Below, in pieces: positions 27,271 through 36,148 of a DNA stretch of 64,000 nucleotides. The translations under genes and the position numbers were made by a program. Origin of the DNA: Streptomyces sp. CCM_MD2014 (GTDB lineage Bacteria; Actinomycetota; Actinomycetes; Streptomycetales; Streptomycetaceae); the NCBI RefSeq assembly GCF_000772045.1, contig NZ_CP009754.1:1-64000 (forward strand), in the 5' to 3' direction. The notes below the pieces were generated by a model that made no database searches, was not told the origin of the DNA, and saw only the letters and a program-made list of their open reading frames with translations. The stretch's first letter is position 1. Each line of letters opens with the position of its first letter.

Positions 27271-27278
27271 GTAAGAAA
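27260..27278. promoter_or_regulatory. candidate TetR operator
   Basis: The near-palindrome TTTCTATACATGTAAGAAA, built around TACATGTA, overlaps the start codon of the exporter gene and lies 50 nt from the divergent TetR start. It is distinctly AT-rich against its surroundings. Confidence 0.45.
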
Positions 27279-27327
27279 AGTTAGCGTCAGGGTTCGCCGT
27301 TGTCGACACCTGGGGAATGATGGGGGC

Positions 27328-27996
27328 ATGCCGCAACCGTCCGCACCGCGCAAAGCCCTGGGCCGACCTCCCCGCATCTCTCGCGAGGAGATCATTGAGA
27401 CAGCCCGCCGGATCGTGGATGAGGGAGGCGTGGACCGTCTGACCATGCGGCGGCTGGCCACGGAAGTCGGCAGTACGCCGATGGCGCTCTACCACCACGT
27501 CCGCGACAAGGAGGAACTGCTCGTCCTCCTGCTGGACGACTACGCCGACCGGACCCTAAGCCGACCGGAACTGCCCGCCCACCCTCGCGAGCGGATCATC
27601 GTGGCCGCCACCGCAGTCCACGAGGCGCTCGCCGCCTGCCCCTGGATCGTGGAGGTGCTGACCGCCGACGACTTGCTGTCCACGAGCGCGCTGTGGTTCG
27701 TCGAGCAGATCGTCGACGGCTTGGTCGAATGCGGCCTCTCCCTCGACCTGGCCGTGCACGGCTACCGTGCGATCTGGTACTACACCGCCGGAGAAATCGT
27801 GGTCAGGACAACAGCGGCCCGACGGCGCGCAGACGATGACCGTGCGACCTACCGGGAGCACGTCTTCGCCGATCTCGACCCAAGCGAGCTGCCCCGCTTG
27901 GCACAGGCCGCAGACCGTTGGGCTCCGCTGACCGCTGAGGACACCTATCGGGACGGGCTCCAGGCCCTGGTGGACGGCCTTCTCGTCCCCCGCTGA
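27328..27996 (+). CDS. TetR/AcrR-family regulator
   Basis: 222 residues. The N-terminal TetR helix-turn-helix is clear (ISREEIIETARRIVDEGG, then LTMRRLATEVGSTPMALYHH, about residues 18-60), followed by a TetR_C_1-like ligand domain (about 75-215). It is divergent from the DHA2 exporter/cupin operon and probably represses it until a substrate binds. The ATG at 27328 is taken as the start; the next gene-like feature downstream is an IS end. Confidence 0.85.
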   Translation: MPQPSAPRKALGRPPRISREEIIETARRIVDEGGVDRLTMRRLATEVGSTPMALYHHVRDKEELLVLLLDDYADRTLSRPELPAHPRERIIVAATAVHEALAACPWIVEVLTADDLLSTSALWFVEQIVDGLVECGLSLDLAVHGYRAIWYYTAGEIVVRTTAARRRADDDRATYREHVFADLDPSELPRLAQAADRWAPLTAEDTYRDGLQALVDGLLVPR

Positions 27997-28185
27997 CAGG
28001 CTCGCCGCCAGTGATGTGCCTGGCCGCTGACACCACGGCTCCCAAGTGTCGGAAAACGATCGATTGCCGACAGGCGGCCGACGCGTCCAATGAACCCGTG
28101 CAATCCGGAGGTTCTCGGCGGCACGAATCTAAAGTCTGTCCCGTAAATGATCTATGGCATGCTGACTGACCAGCGGTGCTGCCCC

Positions 28186-28948
28186 TCACCCTGTGAGGGT
28201 GAGGTTGTGGAGGCGGGCGATGCCGAGCGTGGTGTGGTGGACGCCCTCGTCCTTTAGGCGGCAGTCGCGGAGGATCTTTCACGTCTTCATGCGTGTGAAG
28301 GCGTGCTCGACGCGGGCGCGGACCTTGCGGTGGGAGGCGTTGTGCTCCTCTTTCCATGTTGGCAGTTCGGCCTGGTCGCGTCCCCGGCGGTGAGGGATGA
28401 CCAAGCCGGTGCCGCGGTAGCCGCCGTCAGCGATCACGGTTGTCCTGCCGACGGCGGCCTTCGCCCCGGACAGTTCCCATGCCTTGCAGTCGTTGCGGTT
28501 ACCCGGCAGGGGAGGACCGACGGCGACGACGCGCCGGGTGTCGGCGTCGATGACGACCTGGTGGTTGGTGGGGTATCGGTAATTCTTCGAACGCTCGGCG
28601 ATGCTGTGGTCGCGGGTGGGGACCAAGGTGCCGTCCACAATCAACACGGCATCCTTGCGAAACCGTCGGCGTTGGCGCAGAGCGAGGGCGGGCCCGAGGT
28701 GGTCGATGATGCGGTCGGCGGCCGACTTCGATATCCCGAACAGGAGGGCGAGCTGTCGCAGTGTCATGTAGGTCCGCCAGTAAGCGATGACCAGTAGCAC
28801 GCGGTCCTCCAGCGGGAGACCCCACGGCCGTCCCCTGCGTACCGGGACCGCGCCTTCCTTGCGCAGAGCGGTGATGAGCGTGCCGAACTGACTGCGGGCT
28901 CAGCCCGGTGAACGGGCTCATCCAGCGGGGCTCCGATGCCGTGATCAC
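28186..28948 (-). pseudogene. IS5-family (DDE_Tnp_4) transposase, decayed
   Basis: Related to the copy at 36404-37036. From GTG 28948 it reads ITASEPRWMSPFTGL, shifts frame near 28900, then continues QFGTLITALRKEGAVPVRRG, an HTH (YMTLRQLALLFGISKSAADR) and the DDE region (VLIVDGTLVPTRDH, VIADGGYRG, VRARVEHAF). A TGA at about 28276 replaces the Trp codon of the MK(T)WKILRDC block. Two lesions make it inactive. Confidence 0.8.
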
Positions 28949-28986
28949 GGCGAGATCATCTCCCGGCCCCGAGGAGCCGTGCTGAG

Positions 28987-29718
28987 CTACGGGATGTCGG
29001 GGTACTGAGGGCGCTTCCGTTTGAGCTTGGCCAAGTCACTGAGATCGATGCCCGTAGCCTTGGCATACTGCCTGGACCAGTCGGCGACGGCCTGCCGGAA
29101 CAGGTAGTCGGGGCGGCGAGCCACCGGCTTCTCGCCGCGGTTCCGCAACTTAGCGACAGCGGCCCGCTCCAGATCCCGATCACCGCACTGACGAGCCAGA
29201 AGGATGGCTTTCGCAAGTCGTGACGGCTCGTTGATGGCCGGCGCGAACGACCAGACCCCGTCCCGGTGAACATGGGTGTCCGCCAGGAGCAGCAGTCCCA
29301 GGTCGTGGGAGTCGCGGACAAAGCGCAGGGACGGCGGCCCGTAGTAAGTGACGTCGGCGGAGACTGCAGAGGCGAGCGGAGCACTGCCCGCTGGCCAGGG
29401 ATAGCATGCAGCGGGAGGAATGTCAGTCGGACCTGCGTCGCCGGACGGCGAGTGGTGGTCGATCCGGATGCCCACTCCACCAAAGCCGTCCATCCGGTCA
29501 CCGAGACCGCAGTGGTCCGTGTGCACCATCCAGCCGAAGAGCGACCGGTCGTAACGGTCCTTCCAAATCGAAAGCATGGTGCACAGGCTTCCCCGGACGA
29601 ACTTCAGCTCACCACCATCGATGCTGGTAGGAGCCATCCCGAGCAGCTCAACAAACTGCTCGGCCACCCTTCGTACCGTCCACGGTCGCGTCACGAGGGC
29701 ATGGTAGGTGCTACCCAC
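28987..29718 (-). CDS. hypothetical protein within IS-like boundaries, about 243 aa
   Basis: No family is recognised. The sequence is well-ordered, with few low-complexity stretches, and shows a strand/helix alternation, a CGLGDRMDGFGGVGIRIDH segment near residue 75, and a helical C-terminus (LAKAILLARQCGDRDLERAAVAKL). It lies between a decayed transposase and the outer IS end on the same strand. Its codon usage fits Streptomyces. The GTG at 29718 or 29694 may be the start. Location suggests cargo, but no function can be offered. Confidence 0.6.
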   Translation of the reverse strand: MGSTYHALVTRPWTVRRVAEQFVELLGMAPTSIDGGELKFVRGSLCTMLSIWKDRYDRSLFGWMVHTDHCGLGDRMDGFGGVGIRIDHHSPSGDAGPTDIPPAACYPWPAGSAPLASAVSADVTYYGPPSLRFVRDSHDLGLLLLADTHVHRDGVWSFAPAINEPSRLAKAILLARQCGDRDLERAAVAKLRNRGEKPVARRPDYLFRQAVADWSRQYAKATGIDLSDLAKLKRKRPQYPDIP

Positions 29719-29853
29719 GACGCGCCGACCGACCGGAGCACCAGCGTGCCTGCCAGGTCACTCGCCACCCGAAGATCGATTACGGGACAGCCCTTAGGGC
29801 CGACATACTCACCCGCGCCGGGGAGGGGATGTGTCAGAGCCCCGGCGCATGGT

Positions 29854-30387
29854 CTACGCGGCGCTTGGAGGGGTCGGCGCACTTGCAGGGGTCGGCGCAC
29901 TTGCAGGGGTCGGCGCGCCGGACGGCGCGGGGGCCGTGAAGCGGGCGATGTCCACTCCGCGTGACCGCAGTCGTTCCTCCGCGCTGTCGGCCAGTCGGCG
30001 GTAGTGGGCCCAGGTCGGAACCCCCGGCCAGAACGCGTCCCGGTGCGAGAGAAAGTCCCCGGCGGCGTACTTCACCTTGGTCAGCGAAGGCGCCCAGAGA
30101 TCCAGGACGTCCTTCTCGCTGACGTACTTCATGTGGCAGTACAGGCCTGCGGCATCGAACACCGCCAGCGCGCGGTTCACGCTGGTGTAGTCGTCGGGTG
30201 GCAGATCCTCCACGCGTCCGCCTCGCGCGTAGAGCTCGAACAGTATGCGTCTGCCGTTCTGCAGCTCGGGGCTGATCAGCAGTTCGTGGAGCTTGAGGAA
30301 GGTGTCCCTCCGATCCTTGCGCCGATTCACGTACAGGGACAACAGGCTGATGGTGACTGCGATCGCGGAGATGATGATGGACGTCAT
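29854..30387 (-). CDS. membrane-anchored hypothetical protein with Pro/Ala repeat tail
   Basis: 177 residues from ATG 30387. A single N-terminal span (SIIISAIAVTISLLSLYVN, residues 3-21) is followed by a basic stop-transfer sequence (RRKDRR) and a helical cytoplasmic domain reminiscent of DUF4760-type proteins (FLKLHELLISPELQNGRRIL, VNRALAVFDAAGLYC, DVLDLWAPSL). The C-terminus consists of APTPAS repeats encoded by an 18-bp tandem repeat, so its length may vary between strains. It lies next to a fragmentary gene; function unknown. Confidence 0.6.
   Translation of the reverse strand: MTSIIISAIAVTISLLSLYVNRRKDRRDTFLKLHELLISPELQNGRRILFELYARGGRVEDLPPDDYTSVNRALAVFDAAGLYCHMKYVSEKDVLDLWAPSLTKVKYAAGDFLSHRDAFWPGVPTWAHYRRLADSAEERLRSRGVDIARFTAPAPSGAPTPASAPTPASAPTPPSAA
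29872..29916. repeat. 18-bp tandem repeat, about 2.5 units
   Basis: Unit GGTCGGCGCACTTGCAGG in tandem at 29872-29907 plus a partial third copy. It encodes the APTPAS repeats at the C-terminus of the membrane protein and is likely to vary in length. Confidence 0.8.
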
Positions 30388-30439
30388 GCGGTACTCGACC
30401 TCCCAAGTGTCCACGCTGTGCGTGGGATGGCTGCGTGAC

Positions 30440-30849
30440 ACCCTCAGCAAACCCCGGCGGATGGGTCGGCAGCCAGAGCGCGTCCCGTGTCCTGCGCCGA
30501 CCAATCCCCACCGTTGGCCAGCCGGCCGTCGCCCCGTCGGGATCGATCCCGGCCAGTTCCCAGGTGGTGTCGCGTACGCCGAAAACGATCAGTCCGCAGC
30601 GGGCGTTGGCCATCGCAGCGACGTCCTTGGCCCGTTCGACCGGCCGTCCCGCAGAGGGCCGAGGAAGGTATTCCATCCAGTCCAGGTCGTCGGACAGGGA
30701 TGCTGGTGCTTCCAGGACGCCCCAGTGGTGGGATGCGCGGGGACGCAGGTGTAAGGGCAGAACGATGCCCAGGTATGCGCGGCCCTCGTGGCCCGGCCAG
30801 GTCGGATCGATGACGTGCCCGTCCGCGTCCGTGCACCAGGCGTGGGGGT
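30440..30849 (-). pseudogene. chimeric remnant: 'HAW' protein tail joined to an AlbA_2-like fragment
   Basis: One continuous minus-strand frame without a start reads PHAWCTDADGHVIDPTWPG, resembling the tail of a widespread actinobacterial family with an E/P-HAW-C motif. It then runs into AKDVAAMANARCGLIVFGV, the hallmark of AlbA_2 (Schlafen-like ATP-binding) domains. TAG codons precede it, and the frame beyond 30440 looks non-coding. This looks like a deletion junction between two unrelated genes. Confidence 0.55.
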
Positions 30850-31023
30850 CTACCGCCTACTACTAAAGCGTGAGACAAGCAGGGCGCATGTACTGAGACA
30901 GGCGAGTCCAAGTGCGCTCCACCATACGGGCATGATGTCAAGAGCGTTGGGTGAGAAGATAATCAGAGACAGCACCGCAACGATCAGACACGCGAGGAAG
31001 ACGCCTTGCAGTTGTTTCGACAT
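30850..31023 (-). CDS. 57-residue two-span protein, candidate RHS immunity protein
   Basis: Starts at ATG 31023 (MSKQLQGVFLACLIVAVL) with an AGAAAGGGG ribosome-binding site and ends at TAG 30850. Two hydrophobic spans (about residues 7-24 and 33-51) are joined by a short PNALDIMPVWW loop, and the tail is basic (SRFSSRR). It lies immediately downstream of the RHS/YD-repeat gene on the same strand, separated by a strong hairpin. Polymorphic toxin genes are usually followed by their immunity gene. A small membrane protein would suit protection against a membrane-active tip, which is what the RHS C-terminus looks like. The immunity role is inferred from position only. Confidence 0.6.
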   Translation of the reverse strand: MSKQLQGVFLACLIVAVLSLIIFSPNALDIMPVWWSALGLACLSTCALLVSRFSSRR

Positions 31024-31047
31024 GTTGCGTCCCCTTTCTCCGGGAGT

Positions 31048-31076
31048 GCCCTGGCCCCCGTGCTGGGGGCCAGGGC
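31048..31076 (-). terminator. strong hairpin between RHS gene and small membrane-protein gene
   Basis: Perfect 12-bp stem (GCCCTGGCCCCC / GGGGGCCAGGGC) with a 5-nt loop, 20 nt after the RHS stop and about 25 nt before the next start. It may terminate or attenuate RHS transcription. Confidence 0.75.
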
Positions 31077-31096
31077 AGGGCAGCCGTTATCGACGG

Positions 31097-34000
31097 TTAG
31101 CAGGCGTTCTCGTCTGACACGCCACACGCGATGGCGCCAACGAAGCCCGCCTGAGATACAGCCAGACCAATACCGCCAGCCACTGTCAGCGAAGCACCGC
31201 CAGTCGGGATGGCTGTGATCAGAGCCACCGTCGCAAAAGCGGTTGCGACCGTGTCCCACCCCGTCCACAGCCCGGTCGGGTCACCGTGGTTGATGGGATC
31301 GCCAGCGGCGTAGAGGTAGGGGTTGGTTTCCTGGCCGGAGGGGTCGGGCTGGGTGAAGCGGCCGAGGGCGGGGTCGTAGTAGCGGTGGCCCATCTTGTAC
31401 AGGCCGGTCGGGTCGGCGTACGCGCCCGCGTAGCGGTACGGCTGGGGGGCGGCCTCGGTGGTGGTGCCTCGGGGCGTGCCCGTCGGACCGTAGGCGTAGG
31501 TGTGCGTCCGCTTGCCGGTGTCGTCGACGAGGCCGAGGACGTTGCCGGTGGCGTCGGTGAGGTAGTAGTAGGACTTCCCCCCAGTCGTCATGGAGTTCAG
31601 CGTGCCCGAAGGCTCGCGGATGAATCCCGTGTCGACACCGTTCGTGGTCGTGGACGCGAGACCCAGTGCGGTGTGGTGGAACCACGTCGAGCCGAGCTTG
31701 GTGCGTTCGGCGTTGGTGGTGCCGGCATGGACCAGGTCGTAGTTCGTGCCGCCAGTGGTGATGCCGGCGAGCTGGCTGTAGTCGGTCCAGGACTCGTTCG
31801 TGCGAGCGGTGCCGCTGGCTGCGCCGGTTTCGTTGCCGAGCTTGTCGTAGGACCAGCCCGTGGTGGAGCCGTTCTTACCGGTCAGCTCGCTGGCGTCGTT
31901 GTAGGTGTACGTGGTGCCGCCGGGGCAGGTGTTCTTGCTGCCGTCCTGGCTGGTGAGGTTGCCTGCCTTGTCCCAGCAGTACAGCCACGACGCCTTCCGC
32001 GCACCCGCCGAGTCGGCCTCCAGGGCGTAGGAGAGGCGGTCCTGGGAGTCGTAGGTGTAGCTGGTCTTGAGCTTGGTGAGGTTGTCGGTGCGGGTACGGA
32101 TCTTGGTGGTGTCCTTGCCCGCGCTCGCGTAGCTGTAGGTGAGGTCGACGAACGTCTGCGTGCCCGAGGTGGTCTTGATGCGCTCGGGGCGGCCGTTGTC
32201 GTCGATGGTGACGGTCTGGGTGGTGCCGCCGGGGTAGACCGTCTTGGTGCGCTTGTCGTTGTTGTTGTAGTCGAAATCCGACTTCTTGCCGTCCGGCGCG
32301 GTCAGGTAGTCGAGGCGGCCGGCCTTGTCCCAGGTGTAATCCGTCGTCCCGGTCGGGTCGGTGTAGAAGTCGACGTCACCGCCCGGGGTGTACGCCAGCG
32401 CGGTCTGCGCGCCGTTCTGCAGGGTGCGCACGCTCTCGCGGTTGAGCTTGTCGTACTCCCACTTGGTGAAACCAGAGGCGTCGGAGCGGGTCGTGACGTT
32501 GCCGTCGCCGTCGTAGGTGTAGGTGACGGTGAAGTTGGTGGAGGAGACCTCGCGCACCCGGTCGCGGGAGTCGTAGCCGTAGACGGTGGTGACGCCGCGG
32601 CCGTCCTCGACCGTCTCCACCCGGCCCAGCGCGTCGTAGGTGTAGGACGTCTCCCCCAACGGCGCCGGCGGCTTCACCCTGATCAGATTGCCCTGGTCGT
32701 CGTAGGTGAAGGAGGTGACCTTGCCGTTGCCGTCCTTTGCCGTGCAGCGCTGGCCTTCGAAACCGCCGCAGGTGGGGGTGTCCTTGTTGTAGGTGTACTC
32801 GCGGGTCGCTCCGGCGGTGCCCGAGGTGGTCACTGACAGGGTGTTGCCGTTGGCGTCGTACTTGAAGGAGTCCTTGCGACCGTCGGCGGTGGTGAAGTCG
32901 TTGGGCAGGTCGGTGCCGGCGATCGTCTGGTAGGCGGTCACCGATGCCGTCGCGCCCATCGGCAGTTTCTGGGATACGGCGTTGTTGCGGTCGTCCCAGC
33001 CGTAGGTGGTGGTGTTGCCGCCCGTGCCGTCCGTGCCGGTGCCCATCGCGTCGGTCGCGGTCTGGGTCAAATGGTTTTTGTACGTGGAGTGGCGGGAATG
33101 ACCGAGCGGGTCGGTGACCTTGGTGATCTCGCCGTCCGCGTTGTGGACGTACTTGGTGGCGTCGCCGTCGGGATCGGTGACCGTCGTCGTGCCCGCATCC
33201 GACGGGGTCGCGGCTGTGTAGTCGTAGCGCCAGGTCGGGCCCGTGTGACCGCTCGACGACGACTCCGTTGCCCGTTGCATGGAGGTGACGCGGTTGTGGC
33301 TGTCGTAGGTGAAGACCGTGACCGTGCCCTCGGGTGTGGTCACCTTCGTCACCCGGCGCGAGGAGTCGTACTCATAGGTGGTGGCTTTGCCGGCGGTGTC
33401 GGTGACCTTGGCGAGGTTGCCGGCCTCATCGAGGTCAAAGACGGCGGTACGGCCGGTGTGGTCCTTGGCCTGCCACTGGTTCGGGTAGGTCTTGACCAGG
33501 TCGATCCAGCGGCCCGAGCGGGTTTCGGTGAGCTTGAAGCCCTTGTGCTCGCTGCCTTCGTCGTGCTGGTCGACGGTGATCGTGCCGTCGTTCTTGTCCG
33601 TGACCTTGGTCAGGGTGCCGTACTGGTTGTAGGTGTCCTTGGTGCCGGACTTGCGGTCGGTGAGGGTGTAGGTGCCGTCCGCGTTCTTCTTCAGGTCCTT
33701 CGAGTAGCCCGTCGGCGTCGTGTACGTGCCGTCCGCATCCACGGTGAAGCGCAGCAGGTTGCCGGTGGTGTCGAAGACGTCGACCTCGCCGTCGTTGATC
33801 TGGAGGTAGCGCTCATAGGCCTGCCACCAGCGCTGGGACACCTTCCCCCACGGCGCCTCGAGGGAGTTGTAGGTGCGGGTGAGCTGGAGTTTCTGGCCGA
33901 CTCCGGCGATGTCGAAGTCCGTGGCGGCGAGCATCAGGTTGCCGTTGGAGACGTTCACCCGCGCGACCAGGGCGTCGTTGAGGCGGGTGTCGCGGATCTG

Positions 34001-34381
34001 GTGCCAGGGCACCTCGCCCTGGCCCTCGGGCAGGTAGTCGTCCATCACTTCGGCAGCGGCCGACCGGGACGCGGAGCTCTTGGCCTTCCCGCCCGTGGCG
34101 CGGGCCTTCTGAGCTGAGCGCCAGGCGGTCACCTCGGCCGGCAGCTTGGCCTCCGCCTCCGACTCCGGGGCTTTGGTTGATCCGGCCGGCGTGGCGGGTG
34201 CCTCGACCTTCGTCGGCTTCGTCCACGGACTCTCCGGCTCAGGCAGCCTCGGCTTCGGCGTCGCCGCCAGGCCGGGAGCCGCAGCGATCACCACCGCCGC
34301 GGTGGTGATCGCGGAGACGAGAGCGGTTCTGTGTGTTCTCCGGGCACGCCACATGGGCGTGCGCGCAGCACGCGAGTGCAT
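31097..34381 (-). CDS. secreted RHS/YD-repeat protein with short hydrophobic C-terminal tip
   Basis: About 1,094 residues from ATG 34381. A basic N-terminus and a hydrophobic stretch ending ALVSAITTAAVVIAAAPGLAA form a signal peptide. A linker and an RHS N-terminal region (residues about 100-230, VNVSNGNLMLAATDFDIAG) precede many YD repeats (for example TTYEYDSSRRVTKVTTPEGT) that build the hollow RHS shell. The core ends with the usual NPYLYAAGDPINHGDPTGLW, after which RHS toxins carry a variable toxin. Here the tip is only about 55 residues, Gly/Ala-rich and hydrophobic (GGASLTVAGGIGLAVSQAGF), ending CGVSDENAC. No nuclease or other enzymatic motif is seen, so it may act on membranes or be a truncated tip. 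A two-span protein gene follows. Confidence 0.88.
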   Translation of the reverse strand: MHSRAARTPMWRARRTHRTALVSAITTAAVVIAAAPGLAATPKPRLPEPESPWTKPTKVEAPATPAGSTKAPESEAEAKLPAEVTAWRSAQKARATGGKAKSSASRSAAAEVMDDYLPEGQGEVPWHQIRDTRLNDALVARVNVSNGNLMLAATDFDIAGVGQKLQLTRTYNSLEAPWGKVSQRWWQAYERYLQINDGEVDVFDTTGNLLRFTVDADGTYTTPTGYSKDLKKNADGTYTLTDRKSGTKDTYNQYGTLTKVTDKNDGTITVDQHDEGSEHKGFKLTETRSGRWIDLVKTYPNQWQAKDHTGRTAVFDLDEAGNLAKVTDTAGKATTYEYDSSRRVTKVTTPEGTVTVFTYDSHNRVTSMQRATESSSSGHTGPTWRYDYTAATPSDAGTTTVTDPDGDATKYVHNADGEITKVTDPLGHSRHSTYKNHLTQTATDAMGTGTDGTGGNTTTYGWDDRNNAVSQKLPMGATASVTAYQTIAGTDLPNDFTTADGRKDSFKYDANGNTLSVTTSGTAGATREYTYNKDTPTCGGFEGQRCTAKDGNGKVTSFTYDDQGNLIRVKPPAPLGETSYTYDALGRVETVEDGRGVTTVYGYDSRDRVREVSSTNFTVTYTYDGDGNVTTRSDASGFTKWEYDKLNRESVRTLQNGAQTALAYTPGGDVDFYTDPTGTTDYTWDKAGRLDYLTAPDGKKSDFDYNNNDKRTKTVYPGGTTQTVTIDDNGRPERIKTTSGTQTFVDLTYSYASAGKDTTKIRTRTDNLTKLKTSYTYDSQDRLSYALEADSAGARKASWLYCWDKAGNLTSQDGSKNTCPGGTTYTYNDASELTGKNGSTTGWSYDKLGNETGAASGTARTNESWTDYSQLAGITTGGTNYDLVHAGTTNAERTKLGSTWFHHTALGLASTTTNGVDTGFIREPSGTLNSMTTGGKSYYYLTDATGNVLGLVDDTGKRTHTYAYGPTGTPRGTTTEAAPQPYRYAGAYADPTGLYKMGHRYYDPALGRFTQPDPSGQETNPYLYAAGDPINHGDPTGLWTGWDTVATAFATVALITAIPTGGASLTVAGGIGLAVSQAGFVGAIACGVSDENAC

Positions 34382-34890
34382 CGGCTTCCCCCACAGGAAG
34401 TCAGACCCGGCGACCCCAGCGGTCGCCAGCGGCACACAAGCTGTCACAAGAAGCACACAAATCGGCGCTGCGTCCCCTCGAACGTCAAATGCACACGGGC
34501 CGGAATACGCCCCACCGCTTAACCGGGCAATATGCACTTCTATCGTCGCAATAGGGTTGTCGAGCAGGCCCAGTTGATGGAAGCTTCACCGATCTTGGCG
34601 TGAGATTTGACTGAATACGCTCGAACAGGGCCCGTGCCTGAGGGTCCAAGGCCAGCGACCGGGCCTTTTCAGTCAGGTTCGGACCAGCAGGCCGGCCATG
34701 AGGCGGTAGTCACCAAGTCGTTCATGCTGGCCATGCCATGAATGCACTGGTCACAGAAGTTGTCTCAGACGCGGTGGCGTACACGGGCAGTTCCTGAATG
34801 CAGGCTTCACGGAATGCACACTTGCCCCGTCCTGCATGCGTGGTCCCCCAGCCCGCGGCAACCACCCCTGCTGTGAAGGACCCCTCTCCG
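34382..34890. other. intergenic region upstream of the RHS gene
   Basis: About 500 bp without a convincing gene. It must hold the RHS promoter on the minus strand. Around 34629-34669 a GGCCCG/CGGGCC stem with a long loop is followed by TTTT, a weak terminator-like structure. Base composition is lower in GC between 34500 and 34620, suggesting imported or promoter DNA. Confidence 0.4.
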
Positions 34891-35205
34891 ATGAACGCAC
34901 CGGGCAGACGCATGCCCTGCTCCCGCTCCACCCGCCACCACTCCCCCGCCCCCTGCCGGCTCACCCTCGCCGTCCGGTGGGCCGGACGCCTGCTGTGCTG
35001 GAGCCTCGCCGCCGGCATGACCACCGCCGCCCTCGACCTCCTCGCCACGCCCCAAGCAGCCTGGTGGCCCACCGTCTGGCCACTGCCCTGGTACCTCACC
35101 TGCCTCTCAGTCCCGGCCTGGGCCATCCTGCGCGCCCGCGAAAAGGCCACACAGGACCCGCCCGACGAGGACACCCGCCCGGACCACTGGGACCGGGCAG
35201 CATAG
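34891..35205 (+). CDS. small hypothetical membrane protein
   Basis: 104 residues from ATG 34891. A basic N-terminus is followed by two hydrophobic segments (about residues 28-48, AGRLLCWSLAAGMTTAALDL, and 58-80, PTVWPLPWYLTCLSVPAWAIL) and an acidic tail (DPPDEDTRPDHWD). It resembles small two-span proteins found on Streptomyces plasmids, but I cannot assign a family. Nothing nearby clarifies its role. Confidence 0.5.
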   Translation: MNAPGRRMPCSRSTRHHSPAPCRLTLAVRWAGRLLCWSLAAGMTTAALDLLATPQAAWWPTVWPLPWYLTCLSVPAWAILRAREKATQDPPDEDTRPDHWDRAA

Positions 35206-35252
35206 GAACGGCCGACCCTTCAAGAACACGGCCGGCACTGAAAACGGCGGCC

Positions 35253-35761
35253 ATGCTGATCGCCACGTACTGCCAACGCACAGGCGTGGGCAGGGAGTCC
35301 CTGGCGCCGTACCTCCAGCTGGAACAGCAGCGCGACCGCGCCAAGGCCCAGCAGAGGGAGAGTGGGCGCACCTGGCGGGCCTGCTGGGCGAAGGCGCCCC
35401 CGCCAGCGCGAGCGAGCCGGGGACCTGGGCCAGCATGCAGTTCCGCACCGGTCAGAGGCACGCCACCAACGCGCAGCAGGCGGAGGACGACCCGCAGAAG
35501 CTGTTCACCGAGGCGTGCATGCACGACATAAAGGCCCGTCTGTGCGACGACGTCGGCTCCCTGGACAGCTACCTGACGCCGCACTCGCGGAGCTGGCAAG
35601 GAAAGTCGCCAGCGTTCTGGAGGTACCGCGAACGCGACATCCGAACCTGGCTCGCCGACTGGAACGAGCACCCCAGACCGTTCGTCTGGACGAAGAGCGC
35701 CGACGAGATCCTTGACAAAGTCGCCGCCTACTGCCGACGAATCTCTGACTCAGGTCACTAG
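35253..35761 (+). pseudogene. hypothetical gene fused to the C-terminus of an IS630-like transposase
   Basis: From ATG 35253 the frame reads IATYCQRTGVGRESLAPYLQ, shifts near 35357, then continues WAHLAGLLGEGAPASASEPG and FTEACMHDIKARLCDDVGSL. The last part (IRTWLADWNEHPRPFVWTK, ADEIL, then CRRISDSGH) is the typical end of an IS630-family transposase. At least one frameshift and one fusion are present. The first part belongs to a family I do not recognise. Confidence 0.5.
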
Positions 35762-36148
35762 TAGCCCGGCATGTTGGGGTTGAGGCCCAGGTACTGCGAG
35801 TCCGCGAGATCCTTCGCCGTCTTACCATCACGCTTCTCGAACCAGGCGGCAAAATTCGCGTCTGCCGACCCAATTGCCGGGCTATTTGCGTTCTCCCGGG
35901 CCTCCTTCTCCGCCTGCCATACACGGTCTCCCAAGGCGGGAAGTCGTGCGGCAGGTAGCGTCATTGCACCCCGGTGCGGTCCACGTACAGGATGGCGTTC
36001 ATGATCTCGTGCAGATCGTGCTCGGGCGGCTGGCCGATGTTCAGTGCCTGCCGACGACGCTCGGCCCGCCAGGCGCGGTCAGCACCGGCTCGATCAACTC
36101 CCAGCGGGCATCGGACAGATCACTCGGATACGCGCGACGTTCGGCCAT
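35758..36148 (-). pseudogene. IS5-family transposase N-terminus joined to an unrelated gene tail
   Basis: From ATG 36148 the frame starts like an IS5-type transposase (AYPSDLSDARWELIEPVLT). After a shift near 36050 it continues LNIGQPPEHDLHEIMNAILY and RYLPHDFPPW up to about 35930. There it meets a different, lower-GC tail ending NFAAWFEKRDGKTAKDLADS, then NMPGY and a stop at 35758. The tail is the end of an unknown gene cut by the IS fragment. Confidence 0.6.

Larger units (their letters stand above)
28129..29797 (-). mobile_element. IS5-like element with a cargo-like gene, 1.67 kb
   Basis: Bounded by CTAAAGTCTGTCCCGTAA at 28129 and, inverted, TTACGGGACAGCCCTTAG at 29780-29797. These ends match those of the related element at 36357-37763. 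It contains a broken transposase gene near the left end and an unrelated 243-residue gene between the transposase start and the right end. It could be an IS carrying cargo, or chromosomal DNA caught between two IS ends. Confidence 0.6.

Noticed and set aside
31286..32836. A 516-codon open frame antisense to the RHS gene
   Set aside because: It mirrors YD repeats on the other strand and is a by-product of high GC; composition is Val/Gly-rich and unnatural.
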